DNA of 64,000 nucleotides, from NCBI RefSeq assembly GCF_000227465.1, contig NC_016047.1, positions 2,894,857 to 2,958,856 of the forward strand, in the 5' to 3' direction. This document shows positions 36,443 through 48,034 of this stretch, one piece after another. A model generated the notes under the pieces. That model was not told the DNA's origin and ran no database searches. It saw nothing but the letters and a program-made list of their open reading frames with translations. The position numbers and the translations under genes are program-made. This DNA is from Bacillus spizizenii TU-B-10 (lineage in GTDB: Bacteria > Bacillota > Bacilli > Bacillales > Bacillaceae). Every line of letters begins with the position of its first letter. Within the stretch, counting starts at the first letter, position 1.

Positions 36443-37558
36443 GTGAATCAATCTTACATCACTATTTTATTCAGAACCCTCTTTGTCATATCAGTTACCG
36501 CAGGATCGATAGCTGCGGCCTATTATTCGTTTCCGTTAACTTATCCGTTCCTAATCGCCCTTATTCTCTCATCAGTGATTCATCCTGTTGTTGACTATTT
36601 GGACAAAGTGACAGGATTCCCCCGAACGGTAAACGTGCTGGGCGTGCTTGCTCTTTTTCTGCTCGCTGCCTTCGGCGTGCTCACCATTCTTGTAGCGGAA
36701 ATCGTAACGGGAACAGCCTATCTTGCAAAAACACTGCCACCGCATATCAGCACATTTATCTCATATTGCGAAAAATTATTTACGACTCATATCCAGCCGC
36801 TCTATAACGAACTGACCCTTTTGTTTCAAGAATTGGAGACCAACCAGCAGGCTTCCATCGTTACTCACATCCAGACACTCGGTGATTCCGCCGCTAAAAA
36901 TGCCGGGCTGCTGCTGTCCCACATTCTAGAAATGATCCCGAGGTTTTTCGCGCTTCTTCCCAATACGGCGGCTGTTCTGATTTTTTCTCTCCTGGCAACA
37001 TTTTTTATGACAAAGGATTGGCACAAACTGAAAGCGATGCTCGTTTCGATTCTGCCTGATCGGGTTACAGCTAACAGCAAGGCCATAAGCAGCGAATTAA
37101 AAAAAGCAATGACCGGTTTTATCAAAGCTCAGGCCGTTCTCGTTTTCATTACGATGGTAATTGTATTTATCGGCCTTTCTCTCTTAAAAGTAGAACATGC
37201 TGCAACAATTGCTTTTTTAATCGGGCTTGTTGATCTTCTCCCTTATTTGGGTGCGGGTTCCGTATTTGTGCCGTGGATTTTGTATTTATCGATTACAGGC
37301 CAGCTGCCTCAGGCGATCGGAATCGGTGTACTGTACCTCGTCGTTCTGATTCAGCGGCAGCTGACAGAGCCTAAAATACTTAGTAAATCTATCGGGATCG
37401 ATCCGCTGGCAACGCTCATCGCCCTGTTTGCCGGTTTTAAATTATTCGGGTTTTTAGGATTGATTGCCGGGCCGGCTGTTCTCGTCATCATCCAAGCCTT
37501 CATCACAACAGGCGCATTAAAGGAAGTATGGTCCTACATTACTGTTCAACAAAAATAA
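36443..37558 (+). CDS. ytvI: AI-2E-family permease-like protein YtvI
   Basis: 371-residue membrane protein of the AI-2 exporter superfamily, with seven to eight membrane segments: an N-terminal pair, a long central extracytoplasmic region (~85-155) and a conserved C-terminal block with GLVDLLPYLGAGSVFVPWI and LGLIAGPAVLVI. YtvI is the sporulation-associated B. subtilis member; there is no evidence here for autoinducer transport. It starts at GTG 36443 after GAGGAGG and is divergent from ytwI. Confidence 0.88.
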   Translation: MNQSYITILFRTLFVISVTAGSIAAAYYSFPLTYPFLIALILSSVIHPVVDYLDKVTGFPRTVNVLGVLALFLLAAFGVLTILVAEIVTGTAYLAKTLPPHISTFISYCEKLFTTHIQPLYNELTLLFQELETNQQASIVTHIQTLGDSAAKNAGLLLSHILEMIPRFFALLPNTAAVLIFSLLATFFMTKDWHKLKAMLVSILPDRVTANSKAISSELKKAMTGFIKAQAVLVFITMVIVFIGLSLLKVEHAATIAFLIGLVDLLPYLGAGSVFVPWILYLSITGQLPQAIGIGVLYLVVLIQRQLTEPKILSKSIGIDPLATLIALFAGFKLFGFLGLIAGPAVLVIIQAFITTGALKEVWSYITVQQK

Positions 37559-37595
37559 AACAGCAGCCCATGTTGCATGGCTGCCGTTTTTTATT
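37558..37595. terminator. Bidirectional terminator of ytvI and fxsA
   Basis: Hairpin AACAGCAGCC..GGCTGCCGTT with TTTTTT on the plus strand and AAAATAAAA upstream, between the convergent genes. Confidence 0.83.
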
Positions 37596-37974
37596 TGATG
37601 ATGATCCGCTTGTTCTTCGACATCCCTCTCAGCCATTTGAACAGAATCGGCTTGCACCAGCTGCGGGTAAACGGGATAAGCAAACAGGCGCCGGCCAAAT
37701 CTGATAAAAAGCCCGGAAGCATCAGCAATAGACCGCCAATGAAAATGCACAGGCCGTCAGCAATCGCTTCCCCCGGCATTTTGCCATATTGAAGATCACG
37801 CTGAACCTTGTAATATACTTCGGTTCCTTGTTTTTTTGCAGCTGCTGCGCCGATAATGCCCGTCAGAATCATTAAAAGGACCGTCGGCAAAATGCCGATC
37901 AGCTTGCCTGAAAATAGGAATATGCCGATTTCTATTGCCGGAAATACAATAAAAAGCAAAAATAAAAATCTCAT
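37591..37974 (-). CDS. fxsA: FxsA-family membrane protein
   Basis: 127-residue FxsA (YtzA) protein with three hydrophobic segments and the family motifs PAIEIGIF and LLLMLPGFLSDLAGACLLIPFTR. In E. coli FxsA suppresses phage T7 exclusion by the F plasmid; its role in Bacillus is unknown. Start ATG 37974 follows GTGGGGGG; the frame extends upstream without a start signal. It lies 93 bases after pyk in the same direction. Confidence 0.88.
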   Translation of the reverse strand: MRFLFLLFIVFPAIEIGIFLFSGKLIGILPTVLLMILTGIIGAAAAKKQGTEVYYKVQRDLQYGKMPGEAIADGLCIFIGGLLLMLPGFLSDLAGACLLIPFTRSWCKPILFKWLRGMSKNKRIIIK

Positions 37975-38027
37975 ATCCAAGCCCCCCACACGTGTAACAC
38001 GCCTCTGTTCAACATTAGGCGAGATAA

Positions 38028-38056
38028 AGAGAAAAGGAAGGGATTCCCCTTCCGTT
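38028..38056 (-). terminator. Terminator of pfkA-pyk
   Basis: Minus-strand hairpin GGAAGGGGAATCCCTTCC, followed by TTTTCTCTTT, just after pyk. Confidence 0.82.
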
Positions 38057-38067
38057 TTCACCTGTGA

Positions 38068-39825
38068 TTAAAGAACGCTCGCACGGCCTTGGTAGACTGC
38101 GCCTCTGGAAGCGTCAACTGTAATTTCCTGGCCTTCTGTCAAAATAGATGTCGCATTTTCAAGGCCAACGATTACCGGAATGCCAAGGCTTAATCCAACT
38201 ACCGCAGCATGGCTTGTCAAACCGCCTTCTTCTGTAATAAGGGCAGACGCTTTTTCAAGAGATGCAATCATATCACGGTCAGTGCTTTTTGTAACGAGTA
38301 CCGCACCGTCAGTCATTTTTTGCTCAGCTTCTTTTGCATTTTGTGCAATGACAACCGGACCGAAAGCTGATTTACGTCCAATGCCTTGGCCTTTAGCGAT
38401 GATATCGCCGACAGTGTAAACTTTCATTAAGTTCGTAGTGCCAGACTCACCGACAGTGCCTGCTGTAATGACGATTAGATCGCCGTGTTTTACAATTCCG
38501 CTGTTCAATGATTTTTGGACAGCATCCTCAAGCATCTCATCCGTTGTGTTCGCATTTTGGCCGCTTTCTGCGAATACGCCTGATACGAGCGCAAGTTTTC
38601 TGGAAACAGCATCATTTACAGTAACCGCAACAATCGGCGCCTGTGGACGGTATTTCGCGATCATACGCGCTGTATGGCCGCTTTCAGTCGGTGTTACGAT
38701 CGCAGCAGCATTCAGGTTAATTGCCGTATGTGCGACAGATTGTCCAATTGCGTCTGTAATTGTCATTCCTACTTGATCTCTGCGTTTTGAAAGAATTTCT
38801 TTATAATTTAAAGCTTCTTCAGAACGGGACGCGATGTTGTGCATCGTTTGAACCGCCTCAACCGGATAGCTTCCGGCAGCTGTTTCACCAGAAAGCATGA
38901 TCGCATCTGAGCCGTCGAAGATCGCGTTTGCAACGTCACTTGCTTCCGCACGAGTCGGACGCGGGTTGCGCTGCATGCTGTCAAGCATTTGTGTCGCTGT
39001 AATAACAGGTTTTCCTAGCGCGTTGCATTTTTTGATCAGCTCTTTTTGCACGAGTGGCACTTCTTCAGCTGGAATTTCCACACCTAAGTCTCCGCGTGCA
39101 ACCATTAAGCCGTCAGACACTTCGAGAATAGCATCGATATTGTCAACGCCCTCTTGGTTTTCGATTTTAGGGATGATTTGAATATCCTGAGCGTTGTGCT
39201 CTTCAAGAAGCTCACGGATTTCAAGCACGTCCGTGGAACGGCGAATGAAAGATGGCGCGATAAAGTCTACTCCCTGCTCAATACCGAAAACGATGTCTCG
39301 TGCATCTTTTTCAGTGATACCCGGAAGATTGACACTGACGCCCGGTACGTTAACACCTTTTTTATTTTTGAGTGTTCCGTTGTTCAATACTTTTGTTTTG
39401 ATTTCGCGTTTAGCAGCATCTACATCTAGTACCTCAAGGCCGATAAGTCCGTCATCTAACAGAATCGTTGAACCTTTTTCAACGTCGTCAACTAAACCTT
39501 CATATGTGACTGAGATTTTATCTGTTGTTCCCACTACCTCGTCCATTGAAACGATAAGCTCTTTGCCTGTTTCGAGCTCAATGCCGCCGTTTTCCATTGT
39601 ATGTGTGCGGATTTCAGGACCTTTTGTATCAAGCAGGATACCGATGTTTTTGCCAAGCTTTTTGCTTGCTTCGCGGATATTTTTAATTCTTGCACCGTGC
39701 TCCTCAAAATCTCCGTGAGAAAAGTTTAATCGAGCCACGTTCATTCCTGACTCCATTAATTTCGTAAGCATTTCAACACTTTCACTTGCCGGACCGATAG
39801 TACAAACAATTTTAGTTTTTCTCAT
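38068..39825 (-). CDS. pyk: Pyruvate kinase
   Basis: 585-residue enzyme making pyruvate and ATP from phosphoenolpyruvate. The usual core (substrate site ARLNFSHG near 32, [10 protein letters not shown] near 218, GDLGVEIP near 245) is followed by a C-terminal extra domain (~475-585, with the [18 protein letters not shown] motif like the PEP-utilising phosphohistidine domain) typical of Bacillus pyruvate kinases. Start ATG 39825 follows AGAAGG. It is co-transcribed with pfkA, which ends 41 bases upstream. Confidence 0.97.
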   Translation of the reverse strand: MRKTKIVCTIGPASESVEMLTKLMESGMNVARLNFSHGDFEEHGARIKNIREASKKLGKNIGILLDTKGPEIRTHTMENGGIELETGKELIVSMDEVVGTTDKISVTYEGLVDDVEKGSTILLDDGLIGLEVLDVDAAKREIKTKVLNNGTLKNKKGVNVPGVSVNLPGITEKDARDIVFGIEQGVDFIAPSFIRRSTDVLEIRELLEEHNAQDIQIIPKIENQEGVDNIDAILEVSDGLMVARGDLGVEIPAEEVPLVQKELIKKCNALGKPVITATQMLDSMQRNPRPTRAEASDVANAIFDGSDAIMLSGETAAGSYPVEAVQTMHNIASRSEEALNYKEILSKRRDQVGMTITDAIGQSVAHTAINLNAAAIVTPTESGHTARMIAKYRPQAPIVAVTVNDAVSRKLALVSGVFAESGQNANTTDEMLEDAVQKSLNSGIVKHGDLIVITAGTVGESGTTNLMKVYTVGDIIAKGQGIGRKSAFGPVVIAQNAKEAEQKMTDGAVLVTKSTDRDMIASLEKASALITEEGGLTSHAAVVGLSLGIPVIVGLENATSILTEGQEITVDASRGAVYQGRASVL

Positions 39826-39866
39826 TTGGTTCACTTCCTTCTGAAATCTTCAGCCTTCAGCTGACA

Positions 39867-40838
<972 letters not shown>

Positions 40839-40976
40839 TCAGCAACATATATGATTAAACATAACATGATCATTGCCCTAAAAACAATGAAAAGGGATCT
40901 CCATCCTCCCTATCAAACCTTACCTATTATACAATTAAATAAATTGTTTTTAAATAAAATTTAAAGAATGTCACAA

Positions 40977-41013
40977 AAAATAAACGTGAGCCAAAGGCTT
41001 CACGTTTATTTAG
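40977..41013 (-). terminator. Terminator of accDA
   Basis: Minus-strand hairpin AAATAAACGTGAAGCC..GGCTCACGTTTATTT, followed by TTTTTGTG, covering the accA stop. Confidence 0.85.
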
Positions 41014-41987
41014 TTTACCCCGATATATTGATCTTCAACCGAGACTTTGCCAATTGCTTTATATTTTTCATAGCGCTGCTGAACTAATTCTTCTTCGCTC
41101 AGCTTCAGCAAAGTTTTTAACGATTGTTTAAGGGTTTCGTCCATATAGCTAGCCTGCAGCTTTACATCGTGATGCGCTCCGCCTTTTACTTCTTTTATCA
41201 TATGATCTATAATACCTAATTCTTTTAAATCCGGCGCAGTGATTTTCATTGTTTCGGCTGCTTTTTTAGCAAGACTGGAGTCCTTCCATAAAAGTGCCGC
41301 GGCACCTTCCGGAGAAATAACAGAATAAGTAGAGTTTTCCAGCATATGCAAGTGATTGCCTACACCCAGACCAAGGGCTCCGCCGCTCCCGCCTTCACCG
41401 ATGACGATGCAGATAACAGGCACTCGAAGGCCGGCCATCTCAAACAGGTTTTTGGCAATGGCTTCGCTTTGTCCTCTTTCCTCCGCTGCTCGTCCAGGGT
41501 ATGCTCCCTTCGTATCAATAAAACAGATAATCGGTCTGTTGAATTTGTCAGCCTGTTTCATGAGACGAAGCGCTTTTCGATAGCCTTCAGGGTGAGGCAT
41601 CCCAAAATTGCGGACTAGGTTTTCTTTCGTGTCTTTGCCGCGCTGATGCCCGATAACCGTTACAGGAAGGCCATGGAACTTCGCAATCCCGCCGACAATG
41701 GCTTCATCGTCCCCGTACGCTCTGTCTCCGTGACATTCAAAAAAGTCGGTAAACAGGTGTTCGATATAATCAAGCGTTGTCGGCCGGTCCGCCAGACGCG
41801 CGATTTGAACACGGTCCCAAGGCTTCAGATTTTTGTAAATATCATCCTGAAGCTTAGCGAGACGGTCTTCGAGCCGTTCGATTTCAGCACTTAGATCCAT
41901 ATCGGAATCTTGGGTGAATTTTTTTAGTTCGGCGATTTTGGTTTGCAGTTCAATCACCGGTTTTTCAAATTCTAATCTTGCAGCCAC
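41010..41987 (-). CDS. accA: Acetyl-CoA carboxylase carboxyltransferase subunit alpha
   Basis: 325-residue alpha subunit of the carboxyltransferase that makes malonyl-CoA for fatty acid synthesis. The crotonase-like core with [20 protein letters not shown] near 200 and the CoA-binding [16 protein letters not shown] are present. It overlaps accD by 16 bases, ensuring equal production of the two subunits. Confidence 0.97.
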   Translation of the reverse strand: MAARLEFEKPVIELQTKIAELKKFTQDSDMDLSAEIERLEDRLAKLQDDIYKNLKPWDRVQIARLADRPTTLDYIEHLFTDFFECHGDRAYGDDEAIVGGIAKFHGLPVTVIGHQRGKDTKENLVRNFGMPHPEGYRKALRLMKQADKFNRPIICFIDTKGAYPGRAAEERGQSEAIAKNLFEMAGLRVPVICIVIGEGGSGGALGLGVGNHLHMLENSTYSVISPEGAAALLWKDSSLAKKAAETMKITAPDLKELGIIDHMIKEVKGGAHHDVKLQASYMDETLKQSLKTLLKLSEEELVQQRYEKYKAIGKVSVEDQYIGVN

Positions 41988-42844
41988 TCTATGTCACCTC
42001 CTGTTTGATGCATATCCAGCAGATTCTCTAACGTTTTTTTCATATCGTCGCGGTGAATAACCGCATCAAGCTGTCCATGTTTTAATAAAAATTCAGCCGT
42101 TTGGAAGTCCTCAGGCAGTTTTTCTCCTATTGTCTGTTCAATAATGCGTCTTCCGGCAAAACCGATTAGCGCGCCAGGCTCAGCGAAATTGTAATCGCCA
42201 AGGGATGCAAAGCTTGCTGATACGCCCCCGGTAGTCGGATGCGTCATCACTGAGATAATGAGGCCTTGTTCTTCACTGAACAGTTTTAAGGCAGAGCTTG
42301 TCTTAGCCATCTGCATCAAACTTAATACGCCTTCCTGCATTCTAGCGCCGCCTGAAGCCGTAAAAATAATAAACGGAACTTTATCAGCTTTTGCTTTTTC
42401 AATCGCAAGCGTGATTTTTTCACCGACGACTGAACCCATGCTGCCCATTCTGAATGAAGAATCCATGACGGCGACAACAGCCGGGTGTCCGCCGATGGTG
42501 CCCTTGCCTGTCACAACAGCCTCGTTTAAGGATGTTTTCTCGCGATCTTTTTCAAGCTTTTCCAGATAACCCGGGAAACCAAGCGGGTTTTCCGACACCA
42601 TTCCCTGATTGAATTCCTCAAAGGATTGTTCATCCATCAAGCTTTCGATACGTTGTTTTGCGTTCATTGGGAAATGATAATCGCAGTTCATGCATACCCG
42701 CATATTTTTATCCAACTCTTTAGTGAGCATGATTTTTTTACACTTAGGACATTTTGTCATAATGCCTTCCGGAACATCGTGCTTCGCTTGATCAGACGGT
42801 ACGGAAGCATACTTTTTCTTTTTCGTGAATATATCCTTTAACAA
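41972..42844 (-). CDS. accD: Acetyl-CoA carboxylase carboxyltransferase subunit beta
   Basis: 290-residue beta subunit with an N-terminal zinc ribbon (CPKCKK and CMNCDYHF, residues 32-54) that also binds nucleic acid in E. coli. The carboxyltransferase core follows ([20 protein letters not shown] near 165). Start is the TTG at 42842-42844 seven bases after GGAGG, giving [12 protein letters not shown]; the open frame upstream has no start signal. Confidence 0.95.
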   Translation of the reverse strand: MLKDIFTKKKKYASVPSDQAKHDVPEGIMTKCPKCKKIMLTKELDKNMRVCMNCDYHFPMNAKQRIESLMDEQSFEEFNQGMVSENPLGFPGYLEKLEKDREKTSLNEAVVTGKGTIGGHPAVVAVMDSSFRMGSMGSVVGEKITLAIEKAKADKVPFIIFTASGGARMQEGVLSLMQMAKTSSALKLFSEEQGLIISVMTHPTTGGVSASFASLGDYNFAEPGALIGFAGRRIIEQTIGEKLPEDFQTAEFLLKHGQLDAVIHRDDMKKTLENLLDMHQTGGDIEWLQD

Positions 42845-43057
42845 ATGATTACCTCCCTTTTGTGAAGGGTTCTCTTCACCGCATGTCATCAATCAGATAG
42901 ACTTGCTAATAACTTTACCGAAACTATTGTACTTTTTTTGTCAAACGCTGTCATCCTCAATTCGACAACTTTTTATTCAATGACGTGTTCGGAAAGGTTC
43001 GGATGAATTCAGATAAGACATTGAAATAACAGGATTGGCAGCGCATTCAAAAATAAT

Positions 43058-43121
43058 GTTAAACCCGGCTGAAATTTTTTTAAGGCCAACCCCCTAAAAA
43101 AATTTCAGCCGCCAGTTTAAC
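43058..43121. repeat. 64-base near-perfect hairpin between accD and ytsJ
   Basis: The left arm GTTAAAC-CCGGCTGAAATTTTTTTA (43058-43082) is repeated inverted as TAAAAAAATTTCAGCCGCCAGTTTAAC (43095-43121). Only a few mismatches and a short GC-rich loop separate them. It lies in a 334-base gap after ytsJ. No standard T run follows on the minus strand, although ATTATTTTTG appears a few bases later. It may be the ytsJ terminator or a small repeat element. The rest of the gap shows nothing I can name. Confidence 0.75.
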
Positions 43122-43178
43122 TTGAGAACAGCGCGCCGGACTCCGCCAACACGCTGCCATTTTTGGAATGAATTAAAA

Positions 43179-44411
43179 TTATTCACCAATAATCGTAAGT
43201 TTTCTCGTTTTTTCTGCGACTTCCTCAGGGTCAACTGTGATTCTTGCAACACCTGTTTCCATCGCCGCTTTTGCCACAGCTTTCGCAACAGCAGGCGCAA
43301 CACGTTTATCAAACGGTGCAGGGATGACGTAGTCTGCGCTAAGCTCATCTTCTGAAACCAGTGAAGCAATGGCTTCAACTGCTGCGATTTTCATTTCTTC
43401 GTTAATGTGAGTGGCGCGAACGTCAAGCGCACCGCGGAAAATACCAGGGAATGCAAGAACATTGTTTACTTGGTTCGGGAAGTCAGAACGGCCCGTTCCA
43501 ATAACGCTTGCGCCAGCTTCACGCGCATCTTCCGGCATAATTTCCGGATTTGGATTTGCCATCGCAAAGATAATAGGATCTTTTGCCATGCTTTGAACCA
43601 TTTCTTTTGTTAACGCTCCTGCTACAGACACGCCGATAAATACGTCCGCATCAACGATGACATCTTTCAGAGAACCGTCTTTGCGGTCTTGGTTTGTGAA
43701 TTTCGCCACTTCATTTTTGACATCGTTCATGCCTTCCGGACGCCCTTCATAAATCGCTCCTTTTGAATCGCACATCACGATGTCACGCACGCCGTAATGG
43801 TGAAGAAGCTTGATAATCGCAATACCAGCTGCACCGGCGCCATTTGCGACAACTTTAATGGATGACATGGATTTTCCAGACAGTTTCAGCGCGTTTACAA
43901 GACCTGCTACCGTTACAATGGCAGTACCGTGCTGATCATCATGGAAAACCGGGATGTTTGTTTCTTTTTTGAGGCGTTCTTCAATGATAAAGCAGTTTGG
44001 CGCTGCAATATCTTCAAGGTTGACGCCGCCAAATGTCGGTTCAAGCAATTTAACAGTTTCAACGATTTTATCAACATCGTTTGTGTTTAAAGCAATCGGG
44101 AACGCGTCCACGCCTGCAAAGCTTTTGAATAGAACAGCTTTCCCTTCCATGACAGGAAGCGCGGCTTCAGGGCCGATATTTCCAAGGCCAAGCACAGCTG
44201 TACCGTCAGTTACAACTGCTACCATGTTCCCCTTCATTGTATAATCATATACTTTGTTAATGTCTTCATGAATATCCTTACACGGTTCTGCAACACCCGG
44301 GGAATATGCTAGACTTAAATCTTTCGCGTTTCTGACTTCTACTTTTGATTTAGACTCAAGTTTCCCTTGATTGACTTTATGCAGGTGTAATGCTTCTTCT
44401 CTTAATGACAT
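43179..44411 (-). CDS. ytsJ: NADP-dependent malic enzyme YtsJ
   Basis: 410-residue malic enzyme (malate to pyruvate and CO2), the major NADPH-making isoform in B. subtilis. Catalytic YSPGVAEPCKDI near 36-48 and the second site with GNMVAVVTDGTAVLGLGNIG, FHDDQHGTAI near 150 and the dinucleotide-binding VVANGAGAAGIAI near 187 are intact. It ends at about residue 410 and lacks the phosphotransacetylase-like domain of larger malic enzymes. Start ATG 44411 follows AGGAGA. It lies 136 bases downstream of dnaE. Confidence 0.95.
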   Translation of the reverse strand: MSLREEALHLHKVNQGKLESKSKVEVRNAKDLSLAYSPGVAEPCKDIHEDINKVYDYTMKGNMVAVVTDGTAVLGLGNIGPEAALPVMEGKAVLFKSFAGVDAFPIALNTNDVDKIVETVKLLEPTFGGVNLEDIAAPNCFIIEERLKKETNIPVFHDDQHGTAIVTVAGLVNALKLSGKSMSSIKVVANGAGAAGIAIIKLLHHYGVRDIVMCDSKGAIYEGRPEGMNDVKNEVAKFTNQDRKDGSLKDVIVDADVFIGVSVAGALTKEMVQSMAKDPIIFAMANPNPEIMPEDAREAGASVIGTGRSDFPNQVNNVLAFPGIFRGALDVRATHINEEMKIAAVEAIASLVSEDELSADYVIPAPFDKRVAPAVAKAVAKAAMETGVARITVDPEEVAEKTRKLTIIGE

Positions 44412-44547
44412 TCTCCTAAACACTCCTTATGGATATTTTTTGATTCGTATATTGCTGCGTTGATTGCTGCATTCTGCGGAGTTGATCTATCTGAATATTT
44501 AAACAGGGTCACATAATTGCTCCAATTGTATAACAAAAAGTGAATCG

Positions 44548-47500
44548 TTACCACTGTTTTAAAACGACGTTTTTTTGACCCAACAGCTCTTTTAAGCGAT
44601 ATAATACCTGGTGATCCGCATTGATATGAAACGACTCAGGAAGCTTAATCGTCTGTTTCTGCCTTTCATAATAGAGATAAACGCCTGTTTCCCCTTTATG
44701 CTCCAGCAAAATGCGCTTAATCTTTGCCAGGATCTCCTGACTGTGCTGACTGCTTTCTATTTTTATATAAACCGATGGCGCTTTTTCTGCATCCATATTT
44801 TCTAATAATTCTGCCCGGGACATGATAAACTGGACCTTATCCTGCCTTACTTCACATTTCCCCGCTGTGAACAAAAGAGCGCCTTCTCTTAAAACGGGAG
44901 AAAGCTGTCTGAATTGTTCAGGGAAGACTACGGCTTCCATTTCGCCGGTTTCGTCACCGAGCGTTAAAAACGCCATATTTTGACCTGTTTTCGTCCGAAT
45001 CGTCTTGAGCTTTGACAGCAGAACTCCGAGAGAAAGCTGCCTTTTGACAGCCTGCTGGGCCTGCAGAATGGACACTGCTCCGTGCGCAGCCAGCTGTTTT
45101 CGGTAGGCAGAGAGCGGATGATTTGAAAAATAAATGCCGAGCGTCTCTTTTTCAAACGCAAGTAAATCCACAAGCGGAAGCTCCTCCGTCTCCACATACT
45201 TCGGCTTAATTGAAAACGATTCATCTAAAAACAATCCCATTTGGTCATCGTCCGCGGCGAATAGCTCAGCATGTTCCAAAGCAACATCAATGGATGCGAG
45301 CAGCGTGGCCCGGTTTTGGCCGAATTCGTCCATCGCACCAGAAAAGATAAGTGCTTCAAGCATTTTGCGATTTACGCTTTTTGACGGCACGCGAAAGCAG
45401 AAATCGAAAAGATCTTTAAATGGTTTCTCTTTTCTTGCTTTATATATATCTTTTACTGCTGAGACGCCTACACTTTTTATCGCGCGGAGGCTGTATCTGA
45501 CAGATCCGTCTTCAACTGTAAACGGAAAACTGCTTTTGTTCACTGACGGAGGAAGGATACGAATCCCGCTCCCCTTTGCTTCGTAAAGATATTGAGATAT
45601 TTTATCCTCATTGCCAATGACGCTTGTCAGCAATCCGCACATAAAATATAACGGATAATGAGCTTTCAAATACGCAAGCTGGCAGCCAATCATGCTGTAT
45701 GCCACCGCATGGCTTCGGTTAAAGCCATAGTTTGCGAATTTGACGATTAAATCGTAGACTTCATTTGCAGTGTCTACAGAATACTCCTTTTTTAAGCACC
45801 CTTCAACAAAATGGCTTCGCTCTCTGTCCAGGATTTCTTTTTTCTTTTTGCTGACCGCCCGTCTCAGCATGTCAGCTTCGCCTAAAGAAAACCCTGCCAT
45901 GCGGGAAGCAATCATCATAATTTGTTCCTGATACACAATGACGCCATATGTATCGTCCAAGATGCTCCTTAAATCTTCATGAGGATAGTGAACAGGCGCC
46001 CGACCGTGTTTACGGTCAATAAATAGCGGAATATTTTCCATCGGACCAGGCCGGTACAGCGCATTGACCGCCACAATATCCTCCAGGCCTGAAGGTTTAA
46101 GCCTCTTCAAGACGCTTCTCATCCCTGCAGATTCAAGCTGGAAAATCCCTGTCGTATCCCCTTTTGACAGCAAGGAGAACGTTTTGTCATCACGGTAGGA
46201 AATACTTGAAAGATCTATTTTGATGTTTTCTTCTTTTTCGATCATTGAAGTGATGGACTCGATCAGAGTCAGGTTGCGCAAACCTAAGAAATCCATTTTT
46301 AAAAGGCCCAAGTCTTCAAGATGATCCATCGCGTATTGCGTCAAATATATCCCTTCATGCCCTTCCTGAATCGGAACAACATCGGTTAATGGCTCTTCAC
46401 TCAGGACAACGCCTGCTGCGTGTGTTGATGTATGCCTTGGCAGCCCTTCTATTTTTCGGGCAATCGTATAGACTTGCTGAAGCAGGCTTGACTCCCGAAG
46501 CCGCTTATCCAGCTGCGGCGACTGCTTTCTCGCCTCATCCAGCGTCATGCCCGGCCTTGCTGGAATGAGTTTTGCAAGCTGATCTGCTTCCTTCGGGCTT
46601 ACGCCGAATACTCTGCCGACGTCCCGAAGCGCCGCTTTTGCCGCAAGTGTTCCAAAGGTTATAATCTGCGCAACATGCATCGCACCGTATTTCTGCTGAA
46701 CGTATTGAATGACTTCATCTCTTCTTGTATCCGGGAAGTCAATATCTATATCCGGCATACTGATACGTTCGGGATTTAAAAATCGTTCAAACAGCAGGTG
46801 ATGTTTAATCGGGTCAACATCTGTGATATACAGCACATAAGCCACTAGAGAGCCTGCCGCAGAACCCCTTCCCGGTCCCGTGACGATCCCTTTTTCATGG
46901 GCATGCTTCATAAAATCCCATACGATCAGAAAGTAATCGCTGAATTTCATCCGCTTGATGACACCAAGCTCATATTGAAGGCGGCGAAGATATCGTTCAT
47001 CAGGCGTGCCAAAACGGCTGCGGAGTCCTGCCATACAGATGTCCGTTAAATAATCATCAGCGGACGTTCCGTTTGGAGTCGGGAAAGACGGGAGACGGGT
47101 CTGCCCGAGGCTGACATCAACCCGGCATTGTTCCGCGATCTCAACAGAAGCTTGCAGTGCTTCAGGATGCCCTCGATAAATATTTTGCATTTCTTCGAGC
47201 GGTTTCAAATCGAGATCAGGAAGATCTTCGGCGGGTGCATCCGTCAGTTTTTCACCTGCTTTAATCGCTTTCAGACAGCGGTAGGCAGCCTTATCTTCTT
47301 TCCTTATGTAATGCACATCGCCTGTCGCCGTTACAGGGATACCCGTTTCTTCAGACAGACGCAGAATCTGCTCAGACAAGGTTTGATGCCCTTTAAAAGG
47401 CTGATAGGAGAAATAAAAGGCTCCCTTACCGAATATAGACTGAAATTCAAGTGCGGCTTGAGCGGCCTGTTCAAACAGCCCTTCTTCAAGAAGCATTTCA

Positions 47501-47895
47501 ATATATCCTTTTTCGCCGGGCGTTATTGCGATAATACCTTCTCGATAACTGTGAAGCCATTTCGGCTTTAGCCCGCCTTTTGATTTCGATTGCAGGACGC
47601 TGCTGATTTTCAGCAGGTTTTGATAGCCTGTATTTGATTTGGCCAGCAGGACGAGCGGGTAGGCTTCAAGCTCGTTATCATCTGTAAAAACTGAAGCCGT
47701 CAAACCGATTATCGGGTTGATTCCTCTCGCCTTGCATGCTTTATAAAATTGAATAGCTCCGTACATGACATGATCATCTGTCAGCGCCAAAGACGCATAT
47801 CCGAGCCTGTCAGCTTCACTGACGAGCTCTTCCACAGCCGCGGCGCTGTTTAGCAGGCTGTACCCGCTATGCACTTGCAGGTGAACAAAAGACAT
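44548..47895 (-). CDS. dnaE: DNA polymerase III DnaE (lagging-strand starter)
   Basis: 1115-residue C-family polymerase that extends RNA primers before handing over to PolC. The N-terminal PHP domain (1-~270, HSGYSLLNSA and LTDDHVMYGA) is followed by the palm with catalytic aspartates in PDIDIDFPDTRRDEV near 385 and GVIVYQEQIM near 535, the HhH region (~800), the OB fold (~970-1050) and the C-terminus. No proofreading exonuclease, as usual for this group. The frame is complete. Confidence 0.97.
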   Translation of the reverse strand: MSFVHLQVHSGYSLLNSAAAVEELVSEADRLGYASLALTDDHVMYGAIQFYKACKARGINPIIGLTASVFTDDNELEAYPLVLLAKSNTGYQNLLKISSVLQSKSKGGLKPKWLHSYREGIIAITPGEKGYIEMLLEEGLFEQAAQAALEFQSIFGKGAFYFSYQPFKGHQTLSEQILRLSEETGIPVTATGDVHYIRKEDKAAYRCLKAIKAGEKLTDAPAEDLPDLDLKPLEEMQNIYRGHPEALQASVEIAEQCRVDVSLGQTRLPSFPTPNGTSADDYLTDICMAGLRSRFGTPDERYLRRLQYELGVIKRMKFSDYFLIVWDFMKHAHEKGIVTGPGRGSAAGSLVAYVLYITDVDPIKHHLLFERFLNPERISMPDIDIDFPDTRRDEVIQYVQQKYGAMHVAQIITFGTLAAKAALRDVGRVFGVSPKEADQLAKLIPARPGMTLDEARKQSPQLDKRLRESSLLQQVYTIARKIEGLPRHTSTHAAGVVLSEEPLTDVVPIQEGHEGIYLTQYAMDHLEDLGLLKMDFLGLRNLTLIESITSMIEKEENIKIDLSSISYRDDKTFSLLSKGDTTGIFQLESAGMRSVLKRLKPSGLEDIVAVNALYRPGPMENIPLFIDRKHGRAPVHYPHEDLRSILDDTYGVIVYQEQIMMIASRMAGFSLGEADMLRRAVSKKKKEILDRERSHFVEGCLKKEYSVDTANEVYDLIVKFANYGFNRSHAVAYSMIGCQLAYLKAHYPLYFMCGLLTSVIGNEDKISQYLYEAKGSGIRILPPSVNKSSFPFTVEDGSVRYSLRAIKSVGVSAVKDIYKARKEKPFKDLFDFCFRVPSKSVNRKMLEALIFSGAMDEFGQNRATLLASIDVALEHAELFAADDDQMGLFLDESFSIKPKYVETEELPLVDLLAFEKETLGIYFSNHPLSAYRKQLAAHGAVSILQAQQAVKRQLSLGVLLSKLKTIRTKTGQNMAFLTLGDETGEMEAVVFPEQFRQLSPVLREGALLFTAGKCEVRQDKVQFIMSRAELLENMDAEKAPSVYIKIESSQHSQEILAKIKRILLEHKGETGVYLYYERQKQTIKLPESFHINADHQVLYRLKELLGQKNVVLKQW

Positions 47896-48034
47896 GCTAT
47901 CACCTCTTTCTCATTACGATCCATTTCTTTCTTCATTATAAGTCCGGTTCCCAAAAGAAACAAATGTTCTTTTTCGACTACTCATCATACTTGTCCTGAA
48001 AGCTCAATATGATATAAAAGGTGAGGTGATAAAG

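Noticed and set aside
43094-43378. Minus-strand reading frame partly inside the accD-ytsJ hairpin
   Set aside because: Mostly an out-of-frame reading of the ytsJ C-terminal region with no start signal.
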